NCBI GenBank assembly: GCA_903886165.1 | Contig: CAISLL010000258.1 | Span: 1 to 12,273 of the forward strand | Direction of reading: 5' to 3' | Source of the DNA: an uncultured beta proteobacterium | GTDB lineage: Bacteria > Pseudomonadota > Gammaproteobacteria > Burkholderiales > Burkholderiaceae_C | DNA: 12,273 bases | In this document: positions 1 to 6,555 of the stretch, one piece after another | Numbering within the stretch: the first letter of the stretch is position 1 | Layout of the letters: each line of letters begins with the position of its first letter | Position numbers and translations under genes: made by a program | Notes under the pieces: generated by a model | What the model was told of the DNA's origin: nothing | Databases searched by the model: none | The model's input: only the letters and a program-made list of their open reading frames with translations

Positions 1-2
1 CT

Positions 3-884
3 GCATGTTCGACAGGCAGATTTTATAAACATAACGAAACAAACAGTGTGCAGTTGTCTTCACAGACCAGAGAAGTCACTGAAATACTGAGCAAGGCAGA
101 TTTAGCATGTGTATCAACGCCGCAAACGAGGGCTGAAAAAAATAAACAAAATACAGTGATTGTTCATCCGGGGTTGTTGTTGTTCAATTTAAATTGGGAT
201 CAAAGTCTTGCCGTAGAAAGCGCCAAGCTCTTGATAAAAAATGGATTTGCGCGTGATTTTATTGAGTTGCGTGACAGAGAAAATATAGCCATAAGTGAGC
301 TGCTGAAACGCGAACCTGGTAACCGATTCATCGGGCTGCAATACAGCATAGGTGGACAGCCAAGGTTGATTGCTGCAACACTTGCTAATTTCAGGCAGGC
401 CAGTCATTCTGGCTCAACACAATATTTTTATTATCCAATTCTTGTTGACCCCTTTGATATTGGCAATTTGAACAATTTTCTAAGTCTTGATTCCACCGAA
501 CTAGGTCAGATGTTTATTGTTGTGTCACGTGAAAGAGCTCTTCTTCGACCCAGTATGGACGCTATTCCCAATAATATTCTAAATCACAATAAATTGCATT
601 TGTTGTATGCGGAAGATTTTGGGGAAAATTGGGGGCATTTTGATGCCTTGAGTGCAATCGTCAGTGGCGGAGGTACAGCAAGGTTCAAGGAGATTTTTTT
701 TCTTATTGCATCGTCTATCAACACAGGGTTGCCTTCCAACGAATTGGCGGCCAAGCTTGATTTTCTTAAAATCAAATATGCCGCAAAAGACGCTCGGCCT
801 GTGAGTTCTAGTTGGTTAAGCAGTGCAAGCAAAATTAGCTGCCATCAAGTCGCAGGTCGTATGTCAAACGTAGTTGTGCAATAG
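3..884 (+). CDS. Unrecognised protein, probably 5'-truncated by the window edge
   Basis: I do not recognise this protein and assign no function. The frame is open from base 3 to the TAG at 882-884, with no in-frame stop before the window edge. The first usable internal start is a GTG at 48 with no purine-rich ribosome binding site before it, and there is no upstream in-frame ATG, so the true start may lie outside the window. If the GTG is used, the product is 278 residues. The product is soluble-looking, with no signal peptide or membrane segment in the visible part. It has short hydrophobic strands such as VIVHPGLLLFNL and MFIVVSRERALL, and a Gly-rich SGGGTARF segment near residues 205-212. 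The DNA is clearly more AT-rich than the rest: two 60-base lines I counted gave 37% and 48% GC, against GC-rich mla/glt genes. This suggests acquisition by transfer. It runs in the same direction as the decayed P450 that follows. Confidence 0.55.
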   Translation, partial: ACSTGRFYKHNETNSVQLSSQTREVTEILSKADLACVSTPQTRAEKNKQNTVIVHPGLLLFNLNWDQSLAVESAKLLIKNGFARDFIELRDRENIAISELLKREPGNRFIGLQYSIGGQPRLIAATLANFRQASHSGSTQYFYYPILVDPFDIGNLNNFLSLDSTELGQMFIVVSRERALLRPSMDAIPNNILNHNKLHLLYAEDFGENWGHFDALSAIVSGGGTARFKEIFFLIASSINTGLPSNELAAKLDFLKIKYAAKDARPVSSSWLSSASKISCHQVAGRMSNVVVQ

Positions 885-1011
885 TCAGGCCAGCTTTAAT
901 TTAACAGGTCAATTTTCAGGAATGTGTCGTGACCACGAATTGCATTCAGCTTCAATTCAGTAGGTTTATGCAGAGGGTTGGCAGGCCCCTTATTGACCGT
1001 GGAGTCGCCGT

Positions 1012-2075
1012 ATGAGTTTTATCCCGCCCAAGCCTGCCGGTCGAAAAACATGGGCATTGTTGGGTGGGTTATTTTTCCGCGACGGGCGGTCTGTGCTGGA
1101 TTTGCTGCCAGAACGGGCGTACACCATACAAATGGCGGCAACTCGGTTGGTGCGGTTTGCACTGTTTATTGTCAATGCGCCGCAAACTTTCCATCAGGTG
1201 ATGGTTGAGCAGACCGTCGATTTTCCAAAACACAAGGTGCTGGTTGACGTGCTTGAGCCACTTCTTGGCTATGCCCTGTTTAACTCGAATGGTAAAAATT
1301 GAGAAAAACAGCGCAGGTTGGACCAGGCTTTTGTGCTTGCCGGACTTCGCCGCGCGGTTCCGACCATGACGGCAGCAACTGCCGATCTGATCAAACGATG
1401 CGACGCCATCGCTGATGGCCGCATCTGGGATGCCGAAGTGGAAATGAGCCACGTCACTGCCGATATTATCTTTCGCACGGTGCTGTCGACACCGCTTGAT
1501 GCGGCGCAGGCCAGGCAAATACACAAAGCCTTTAGCGCCTACCAAGCGAACGCCCAGCTGGGCGCTGTACCTGTTGGCCTGCCAGCCGCAGTTGCAGCAA
1601 GAAGTCCTGCAGGAAATCATGACTGCTGCCTGGGGTGACCGCGAGCCCGACTACGGAGACAGGCGCGCACTGTAGTAGACGCATGACGTGTTTCGCGAAA
1701 CCTTGAGGCTGTACCCGCCGATCCCTTTTTACCCGCGTCAGGCAGCCAAAGACGGATGTTTGCCCGAGAAACCAGTGGGTGAAGGTGAGCTTGTGGTTGT
1801 GTCACCCTGGATCGTGCATCGCCACCGCGAGTTGTGGCTCACACCCGACGCTTTCGAACCGAAACGCTTTTGCATGGAAGCAGGTCGGGCGTCGGCAAAA
1901 ACGGCTTATCTGCCCTTCGGGCTTGGGCCACGCGCCTGCCCTGGTGCTGCATTTGCGACCCAGGAAGGCCTGCTGATTTTGCGGCCGATTTCTGGGACTT
2001 TGACAGTATGAGGCCGCCACCCCAGCCAATCCCCTGCCACCCACAGTCGAGGCATTTCAGCCGCAGTCAACTACC
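1012..2075 (+). pseudogene. Decayed cytochrome P450 gene
   Basis: This is the remnant of a bacterial cytochrome P450, a haem-thiolate monooxygenase. It starts at ATG 1012 with GGAG at 1001-1004 as a ribosome binding site. Frame 1 gives the N-terminal region to residue 96 and is then broken by TGA at 1300-1302, exactly where the C-helix WxxxR tryptophan is expected (NGKN-stop-EKQRR). The same frame continues to about 1560 (EMSHVTADIIFRTVLSTPL). It then jumps to frame 2 at WALYLLACQPQLQQE (from 1559), so the part that should hold the I-helix AGxxT oxygen-activation motif is missing. Two consecutive TAG codons follow at 1673-1678. After them the K-helix ExxR (RETLRLYPP) and the haem-ligand signature FGLGPRACPG are intact, in frame 2. 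A further frameshift near 1978-1985 scrambles the C-terminus; the 3' limit near 2075 is an estimate. An active enzyme is not possible from this sequence. The substrate is unknown. Confidence 0.9.
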
Positions 2076-2118
2076 AAGCTGCCAACTTGCTTCCATCCAG
2101 AAGCCCATCAAACGCAAA

Positions 2119-2754
2119 TCACCCCACCGCCGATTCAAAGGCATCAATGATGCGGCGAATCGGGGCCTGTTTGAGCTTGAGCGCGGCCTGGTTCACCACC
2201 AGGCGCGAGCTGATGTCCATGATGTGCTCGACTTCCACCAGGTGGTTGGCCTTGAGGGTGTTGCCTGTGGACACCAGGTCCACAATCGCATCAGCCATGC
2301 CAACCAGTGGCGCCAGTTCCATGCTGCCGTAGAGCTTGATCAGGTCCACGTGCACACCTTTGCTGGCGAAAAAGTCGCGGGAAATCGCAACGTATTTGGT
2401 GGCCACGGTCAGGCGCGAGCCTTTTTTGACTGCGTTCGCATAGTCAAAATCGGAACGCACCGCCACACTGATGCGGCATTTGGCAATTTGCAGATCGAGC
2501 GGCTGGTACAAGCCCTGGCTGCCGTGCTCCAGCAAGGTGTCCTTGCCGGTGATGCCCAGGTCGGCACCGCCGTATTGCACATAGGTCGGCACATCGGTGG
2601 CGCGCACCACCAGCACACGCACGTCGGGCTGATTGGTGGTCAGAATCAACTTGCGCGAGGTGTCGGGGTCTTCCAGCACCTCAATGCCGGCGGCTTTGAG
2701 CAGCGGCAGGGTTTCCTCGAAGATACGCCCTTTGGACAATGCAATTGTGATCAT
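2119..2754 (-). CDS. hisG: ATP phosphoribosyltransferase, short form (HisG)
   Basis: HisG catalyses the first step of histidine biosynthesis, joining ATP and PRPP to give phosphoribosyl-ATP in the cytoplasm. The protein opens MITIALSKGRIFEETLPLL, has the HisG core GADLGITGKDTL near residues 63-74, and carries the PRPP-binding segment DAIVDLVSTGNTLKAN near 155-170. At 211 residues it is the short form, which lacks the C-terminal regulatory domain of the roughly 300-residue form; in known systems the short form needs HisZ for activity and feedback control. No hisZ lies in this window. I chose the ATG at 2754 because GGAGG (minus strand, 2764-2760) sits 5 bases upstream; the ATG at 2766 overlaps that site and would add only MEVK. 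It follows murA on the same strand after a 122-bp gap. hisD does not follow it; a convergent P450 remnant lies there instead. Confidence 0.95.
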   Translation of the reverse strand: MITIALSKGRIFEETLPLLKAAGIEVLEDPDTSRKLILTTNQPDVRVLVVRATDVPTYVQYGGADLGITGKDTLLEHGSQGLYQPLDLQIAKCRISVAVRSDFDYANAVKKGSRLTVATKYVAISRDFFASKGVHVDLIKLYGSMELAPLVGMADAIVDLVSTGNTLKANHLVEVEHIMDISSRLVVNQAALKLKQAPIRRIIDAFESAVG

Positions 2755-2814
2755 TTTGACCTCCATCCCTTATGGAATATTCGTAAGTAGCTCTTATTTA
2801 GATAGTATCTTCAG

Positions 2815-2857
2815 CTGGGTACAAACCACCCGGGACGGGGCGTGTGGGCGTACCCAG
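2815..2857. repeat. Palindrome between murA and hisG
   Basis: Perfect 8-base inverted repeat CTGGGTAC (2815-2822) and GTACCCAG (2850-2857), with a nested CCAC (2826-2829) / GTGG (2844-2847) pair inside the 27-base spacer. On the minus strand it lies 20 bases after the murA stop and 60 bases before the hisG start. No T-run follows on the minus strand, so it is not a textbook rho-independent terminator. It could be a processing or attenuation hairpin, a protein-binding dyad or a dispersed repeat. I saw no convincing promoter in the remaining murA-hisG gap. Confidence 0.5.
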
Positions 2858-2876
2858 GATGCAGCGTGACGTCAAA

Positions 2877-4151
2877 TCACTTCACCCGTTCGATGTCCGC
2901 ACCCAGCGCACGCAGCTTGGTTTCCATCTGGTCGTAGCCACGGTCCAGGTGGTAAATGCGGTCTACCAGGGTCTCCCCCTCTGCCACCAAACCGGCAATC
3001 ACCAGACTGGCCGACGCCCGCAGATCGGTGGCCATCACCGTGGCACCTGACAGTTGCGGCACACCCACCACCATCGACACCTTGCTGTCAATCTGGATGT
3101 TGGCACCCAGGCGCACCAGCTCGTTGACGTGCATGAATCGGTTCTCAAAAATGGTCTCGGTCACCATGGCCGTGCCTTGGGCCACCGCGTTGAGGGCCAT
3201 GAACTGCGCCTGCATGTCGGTCGGGAACCCCGGGTACTCGGTGGTGCGAAAGCTTTGTGCCTTGAGTTGGCGGGCACCGGCTGACTCGACGCGAATGCCA
3301 CCCGGCACGTGGGTGACTGTCACGCCGGCATCGCGCAGTTTTTCGACCACGGCTTCCAGGTGGTCAATGCGCCCATGCTGTGCCACCACATCGCCACCCG
3401 TGGCAGCCACCGCGCACAGAAAGGTGCCGGTCTCAATGCGGTCGGCCACCACCTGGTGGGTGCAACCGTGCAAGACATCCACACCCTGGATGCGGATGCG
3501 ACTGGTGCCGTGCCCTTCAATTTTTGCGCCCATGCTGATCAGCATTTCGGCCAGGTCAGCAATCTCGGGCTCTTGGGCAGCATTTTCCAGAATCGTTTCG
3601 CCTTCGGCCAGGGTTGCGGCCATAAGGAAATTTTCAGTACCGGTGACGGTCACCATGTCGGTGGTGATGCGTGCGCCCTTGAGCCGGTCGCGTCCCGCTG
3701 GCAGTTTGGCGACCATGTAGCCGTGTTCCACCACAATTTCGGCACCCATGGCGCTCAGGCCCTTGATGTGCTGGTCTACCGGGCGCGAGCCAATCGCGCA
3801 GCCGCCCGGCAGCGACACCTTGGCGTGGCCAAACCGCGCCAGCAGCGGGCCGAGCGCCAGCACCGATGCCCGCATGGTCTTCACCAACTCGTAAGGGGCT
3901 TCGGGGCGAATCGGTTCGGCGGCGTGAAATCGCATGCCGCCACGCTCACCAAAGGTTTCACTGCTTACCCCCATGTGCGCCAGCAAGGTACGCATGGTGG
4001 CCACGTCTTTCAGGCGCGGCACGTTGTGCAGCGTGACCGGCTCGGCAGTCAGCAGTGCGGCGCAAAGCTCGGGCAAGGCAGCGTTTTTGGCGCCAGAAAT
4101 GTTCACCGTGCCGTTCAGGGGCCGGCCGCCACGAATCAGAAGTTTGTCCAT
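2877..4151 (-). CDS. murA: UDP-N-acetylglucosamine 1-carboxyvinyltransferase (MurA)
   Basis: MurA transfers enolpyruvate from PEP to UDP-GlcNAc, the first committed step of peptidoglycan precursor synthesis, in the cytoplasm; it is the target of fosfomycin. With the start at 4151 (MDKLLIRGG) the protein has 424 residues, close to the 419 of E. coli. It shows the substrate-binding pair K22-N23 (SGAKNAAL), the catalytic-loop cysteine C118 in PGGCAIGSRPVDQH (E. coli C115 position; the cysteine form is the fosfomycin-sensitive type) and the C-terminal DRGYDQMETKLRALGADIERVK region with the conserved arginine. An open extension up to 4211 is rejected because it overlaps ibaG and does not match the family N-terminus. 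The start lies 4 bases after the ibaG stop, so the two are probably translationally linked, as in the E. coli ibaG-murA order. Confidence 0.97.
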   Translation of the reverse strand: MDKLLIRGGRPLNGTVNISGAKNAALPELCAALLTAEPVTLHNVPRLKDVATMRTLLAHMGVSSETFGERGGMRFHAAEPIRPEAPYELVKTMRASVLALGPLLARFGHAKVSLPGGCAIGSRPVDQHIKGLSAMGAEIVVEHGYMVAKLPAGRDRLKGARITTDMVTVTGTENFLMAATLAEGETILENAAQEPEIADLAEMLISMGAKIEGHGTSRIRIQGVDVLHGCTHQVVADRIETGTFLCAVAATGGDVVAQHGRIDHLEAVVEKLRDAGVTVTHVPGGIRVESAGARQLKAQSFRTTEYPGFPTDMQAQFMALNAVAQGTAMVTETIFENRFMHVNELVRLGANIQIDSKVSMVVGVPQLSGATVMATDLRASASLVIAGLVAEGETLVDRIYHLDRGYDQMETKLRALGADIERVK

Positions 4152-4155
4152 GTGC

Positions 4156-4398
4156 TCAATCTGACTGGGCAGCCCATTCAGAGGGTGTAAAGGCTTTGAT
4201 GGACAGGGCATGCACCTCGTCGGTTTTCATCCTGTTGCCCAGTGTGGCATAGACACGCTGGTGCCGGGCAATCGCACGCTTGCCCTCGAACTCGGCCGAG
4301 ACGACGGCGGCATACCAGTGGCGGCCATCACCCTCCACGGTCAGGTGGTCACAGGCCAGCCCGGTGGCAATGATTTGTTTCAATTCATCAGCAGTCAT
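4156..4398 (-). CDS. ibaG: BolA family protein, IbaG-like
   Basis: Small 80-residue BolA/IbaG family protein. Family members partner with monothiol glutaredoxins in iron-sulphur cluster handling, and IbaG has been linked to acid stress and envelope phenotypes in gamma-proteobacteria. The family core is plain: FEGKRAIARHQRVYATLG (about residues 37-54), then VHALSIKAFTPSEW (about 62-75), with conserved histidines H46 and H63. One cysteine (C16) is present. Start ATG at 4398 is preceded by a GAGAAG-type ribosome binding site. The position directly before murA is the same as in E. coli, which supports IbaG rather than BolA proper. It follows a 163-bp non-coding gap that holds an inverted-repeat element. 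Confidence 0.9.
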   Translation of the reverse strand: MTADELKQIIATGLACDHLTVEGDGRHWYAAVVSAEFEGKRAIARHQRVYATLGNRMKTDEVHALSIKAFTPSEWAAQSD

Positions 4399-4458
4399 TA
4401 CTTCTCTTTCTTATGGGGCAGACCTTCAGGCCCGTCCTCATACGTTTTAAATAGCTTA

Positions 4459-4545
4459 TTCCAAATCACTTGTGTCTAGGCGCGAAGCCGCAGGCAGTGC
4501 AGACGCACGACAAGACGAAGCAACAAGAACACGGATGATTTGGAA
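4459..4545. repeat. 87-bp inverted-repeat element between ABC permease and ibaG
   Basis: The ends are 17-base inverted arms: 4459-4475 begins TTCCAAATCA and 4529-4545 ends TGATTTGGAA. They match at 14 of 17 positions, with the three mismatches together in the arm. The 53-base interior is GC-rich (for example GCCGCAGGCAGTGCAGACGC, 4487-4506) and has no ORF of note. The element starts 17 bases after the permease stop, so on the minus strand it separates the mla/exporter run from ibaG-murA. It may be a dispersed non-coding repeat, a transcript-end structure or a leader. At its inner edge a weak promoter-like pair exists on the minus strand: TTGGAA (4464-4459) and TATGAG (4442-4437), spaced 16 bases. 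I give that promoter little weight. Confidence 0.5.
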
Positions 4546-4561
4546 ATGAAATTACAGGACA

Positions 4562-5317
4562 TCAAGAACGGACTTTGTAACCCGAGCGCAGCAACCACAG
4601 CGCCCAAACGCTCACCAATGCCGCGGTCGAGGCCACCACACCCAGGCTCAACCACGGTGACACGTCACTCACCCCGAAAAATCCGTACCGAAACCCGTCG
4701 ATCATGTAGAAAAACGGGTTGAAATGACTCACTGTCTGCCAGAAGGCCGGCAGCGAGTGGATGGAGTAAAACACCCCGCTCAGAAAGGTCATGGGCATCA
4801 CCACAAAGTTCTGGAAAGCCGCCAACTGGTCGAATTTTTCAGCCCACAAGCCAGCCACCAGACCGAGTGAGCCCATCAACGCGGCACCCAGCACAGCAAA
4901 GGCCATGATCCAAAGCGGCGCCACAAAACTCAACTCGGTGAAGAAGACCGACACCAGCAATACGCCAACCCCGACCACCAAACCGCGAACCACGGAAGCA
5001 CCGACATAGGCCACAAACCAGTGCAGATAAGACAAGGGCGTGAGCAGCAAAAACACCAGATTGCCCATCACCTTGCTCATGATCAGGGACGATGAGCTGT
5101 TGGCAAAGGCGTTTTGCAGCAGGCTCATCATGGCCAGACCCGGCACCAGAAAGGCGGTGTAACTTACCTGGTCATACACTTTAACGTGAGATTCCAGCGC
5201 ATGGCCAAAAATCAGCAAGTACAGCATGGCGGTGAGCACTGGCCCGGCAATGGTTTGCGCTGCGACACGCCAGAAGCGCAGCACCTCCTTGTAGAGCAGC
5301 ATCTGCCAGCCGGTCAT
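4562..5317 (-). CDS. ABC-2 type transporter permease (YadH-like)
   Basis: Inner-membrane subunit of an ABC-2 type exporter, 251 residues. The sequence is strongly hydrophobic, with about six membrane segments (roughly residues 16-36, 52-72, 92-112, 118-140, 143-165 and 225-245) and the ABC-2 family features PGLAMMSLLQNAFANSSSS and FQNFVVMPMTFLSGVFYSIHSLP (about 168-190). The ATG at 5317 overlaps the stop of the upstream ATPase gene in an ATGA arrangement, so the two are translationally coupled and form one transporter. The closest family I recognise is the YadGH/DrrAB-like group, whose cargo is usually unknown; position after mlaB suggests an envelope-related substrate, but that is inference. 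The gene ends 17 bases before an inverted-repeat element. Confidence 0.9.
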   Translation of the reverse strand: MTGWQMLLYKEVLRFWRVAAQTIAGPVLTAMLYLLIFGHALESHVKVYDQVSYTAFLVPGLAMMSLLQNAFANSSSSLIMSKVMGNLVFLLLTPLSYLHWFVAYVGASVVRGLVVGVGVLLVSVFFTELSFVAPLWIMAFAVLGAALMGSLGLVAGLWAEKFDQLAAFQNFVVMPMTFLSGVFYSIHSLPAFWQTVSHFNPFFYMIDGFRYGFFGVSDVSPWLSLGVVASTAALVSVWALWLLRSGYKVRS

Positions 5318-6255
5318 GACAGACTGCCTGCGGTTGAACCTGCATGCTGTTTCATCACATCCAGAAACACATCTTCAAGGTCGGCGCGGCGAATTTCAAT
5401 GTCATGGGCGACCAAACCGGCCTCTCGCACCGCCGCCAGATACCGCTCGACCGCCAGCGCGTCCTGCGCCGGAAACTGCACCACGCGCCCGGTGACACGA
5501 GCCCCTGCGGCCAGCGCGGGCGGCAGATCGCTGTCAATCTTGAACCGGAGCACGTTGCTGGACGCCGCTTTGAGCAAGGCGCTGGTGCTGTCAAGCGCCA
5601 CCACCTTGCCGGTTTTCAGCATGGCAATGCGGCCGCACAGGGCTTCGGCCTCTTCCAGGTAGTGCGTGGTCAGCAGCACGGTATGGCCCTGCTTGTTGAG
5701 CTTAGCAATGAAATGCCACAGAGTCTGGCGCAACTCCACATCAACCCCGGCGGTAGGCTCATCAAGCACGATCACTGGCGGCTTGTGCACCAGCGCCAGT
5801 GCCACCAGCACCCGGCGCTTCATGCCGCCCGAGAGTGCCCGCATGTTGGCATGGGCCTTGTCGGTGAGGCCCAGGCTGTCCAGCAGTTCATCAATCCAGG
5901 CATCGTTGTGGCGCACGCCAAAGTAGCCCGACTGAAAACGCAGCGCCTCACGCACATTGAAAAAAGGGTCAAACACCAGTTCTTGCGGCACCACGCCCAA
6001 GGCACGACGCGCCGCCGCAAAATCAGTCTGGACGTCATGGCCCATGACACTCACGCGCCCGGCACTGGCTTTGGTCAGCCCGGCAAGAATCGTGATAAGG
6101 GTGGTTTTGCCGGCACCGTTGGGGCCTAGCAGCCCAAAAAATTCACCCGCCTGAATGTCCAGGCTGACGTGATCGAGCGCCAGAAACTCGCCGCCCTGCG
6201 GGCCGCTTGGGGAAGGGTAACTTTTGGAAACCGACTGAAAGGAGATGGCGGGCAT
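5314..6255 (-). CDS. ABC transporter ATP-binding protein (YadG/CcmA-like)
   Basis: Cytoplasmic ATPase that powers the adjacent ABC-2 permease, 313 residues. All nucleotide-binding motifs are intact: Walker A GPNGAGKTT (44-52), Q-loop Q91 (VVPQELVFD), signature LSGGMKRR (141-148), Walker B VIVLDEPTAGVD (161-172) and H-loop TTHYLEEAE with H198. The region after about residue 225 is a typical C-terminal extension of the DrrA/YadG type. It starts 7 bases after the mlaB stop and ends in a 4-base ATGA overlap with the permease gene, so it appears to be the seventh gene of the mla transcript. Substrate not deducible from sequence. Confidence 0.93.
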   Translation of the reverse strand: MPAISFQSVSKSYPSPSGPQGGEFLALDHVSLDIQAGEFFGLLGPNGAGKTTLITILAGLTKASAGRVSVMGHDVQTDFAAARRALGVVPQELVFDPFFNVREALRFQSGYFGVRHNDAWIDELLDSLGLTDKAHANMRALSGGMKRRVLVALALVHKPPVIVLDEPTAGVDVELRQTLWHFIAKLNKQGHTVLLTTHYLEEAEALCGRIAMLKTGKVVALDSTSALLKAASSNVLRFKIDSDLPPALAAGARVTGRVVQFPAQDALAVERYLAAVREAGLVAHDIEIRRADLEDVFLDVMKQHAGSTAGSLS

Positions 6256-6262
6256 GGGGCCG

Positions 6263-6553
6263 CTATTTTACCGGGGCGCCAGCGCCCTGACCTGCCAACA
6301 CGCCGTCAACCCCGTAGAGCCGGGCCAGATCAAGCAGGCGCGTGGGCAAAGCCTGCAACACCAGCGCCTTGCCAGTAACCAGGGCGACACGGCGCAGTTC
6401 CAGCAAGACCGCCAGGGCAGTGGAATCAAAACGCACCAGCGCCGAGGCGTCCACGGTGACACTGGTGGCTGGCTCGGCGCGCAGGCCACGCAGCATGTCA
6501 GTGAGGCAGGCCGTGGCCGTGCTGTGCAGCAAGGTTTCAGGCAACCGAAGCAT
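6263..6553 (-). CDS. mlaB: MlaB, STAS-domain subunit of the Mla ABC transporter
   Basis: A 96-residue STAS-domain protein. MlaB binds the MlaF ATPase on the cytoplasmic side and is needed for assembly and activity of the MlaFEDB complex. The STAS core is visible as VTVDASALVRFDSTALAVLLELRR (about residues 32-55; VDASAL and FDSTAL are the telling parts), followed by GKALVLQALPTRLLDLARLYGVD, the second conserved half. The start ATG at 6553 is 2 bases after the mlaC stop, and its TAG stop is 7 bases before the exporter ATPase start. The position after mlaC is the same as in the E. coli mla operon, which makes the assignment firm despite low motif content. Confidence 0.88.
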   Translation of the reverse strand: MLRLPETLLHSTATACLTDMLRGLRAEPATSVTVDASALVRFDSTALAVLLELRRVALVTGKALVLQALPTRLLDLARLYGVDGVLAGQGAGAPVK

Positions 6554-6555
6554 GT

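Noticed and set aside
2755..2766. Upstream ATG for HisG (MEVK extension)
   Set aside because: That ATG overlaps the GGAGG site that clearly serves the ATG at 2754.
2762..2776. Small hairpin TCCAT/ATGGA overlapping the hisG ribosome binding site
   Set aside because: Only 5 bp with a 5-base loop; such pairs arise often by chance and nothing else supports a regulatory role.
1834..2790. Long plus-strand open frame of 318 codons
   Set aside because: It is mostly the antisense of hisG, with a His-rich composition typical of shadow frames and no start signal.
4152..4211. Longer MurA start giving 20 extra residues
   Set aside because: It overlaps the ibaG coding end, has no family match, and the MDKLLIRGG start puts K22 and N23 at the standard MurA positions.
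4437..4464. Sigma-70-like promoter before ibaG (TTGGAA, 16 bases, TATGAG, minus strand)
   Set aside because: Only 4 of 6 matches in each box and a short spacer; noted within the repeat entry but not strong enough as its own feature.
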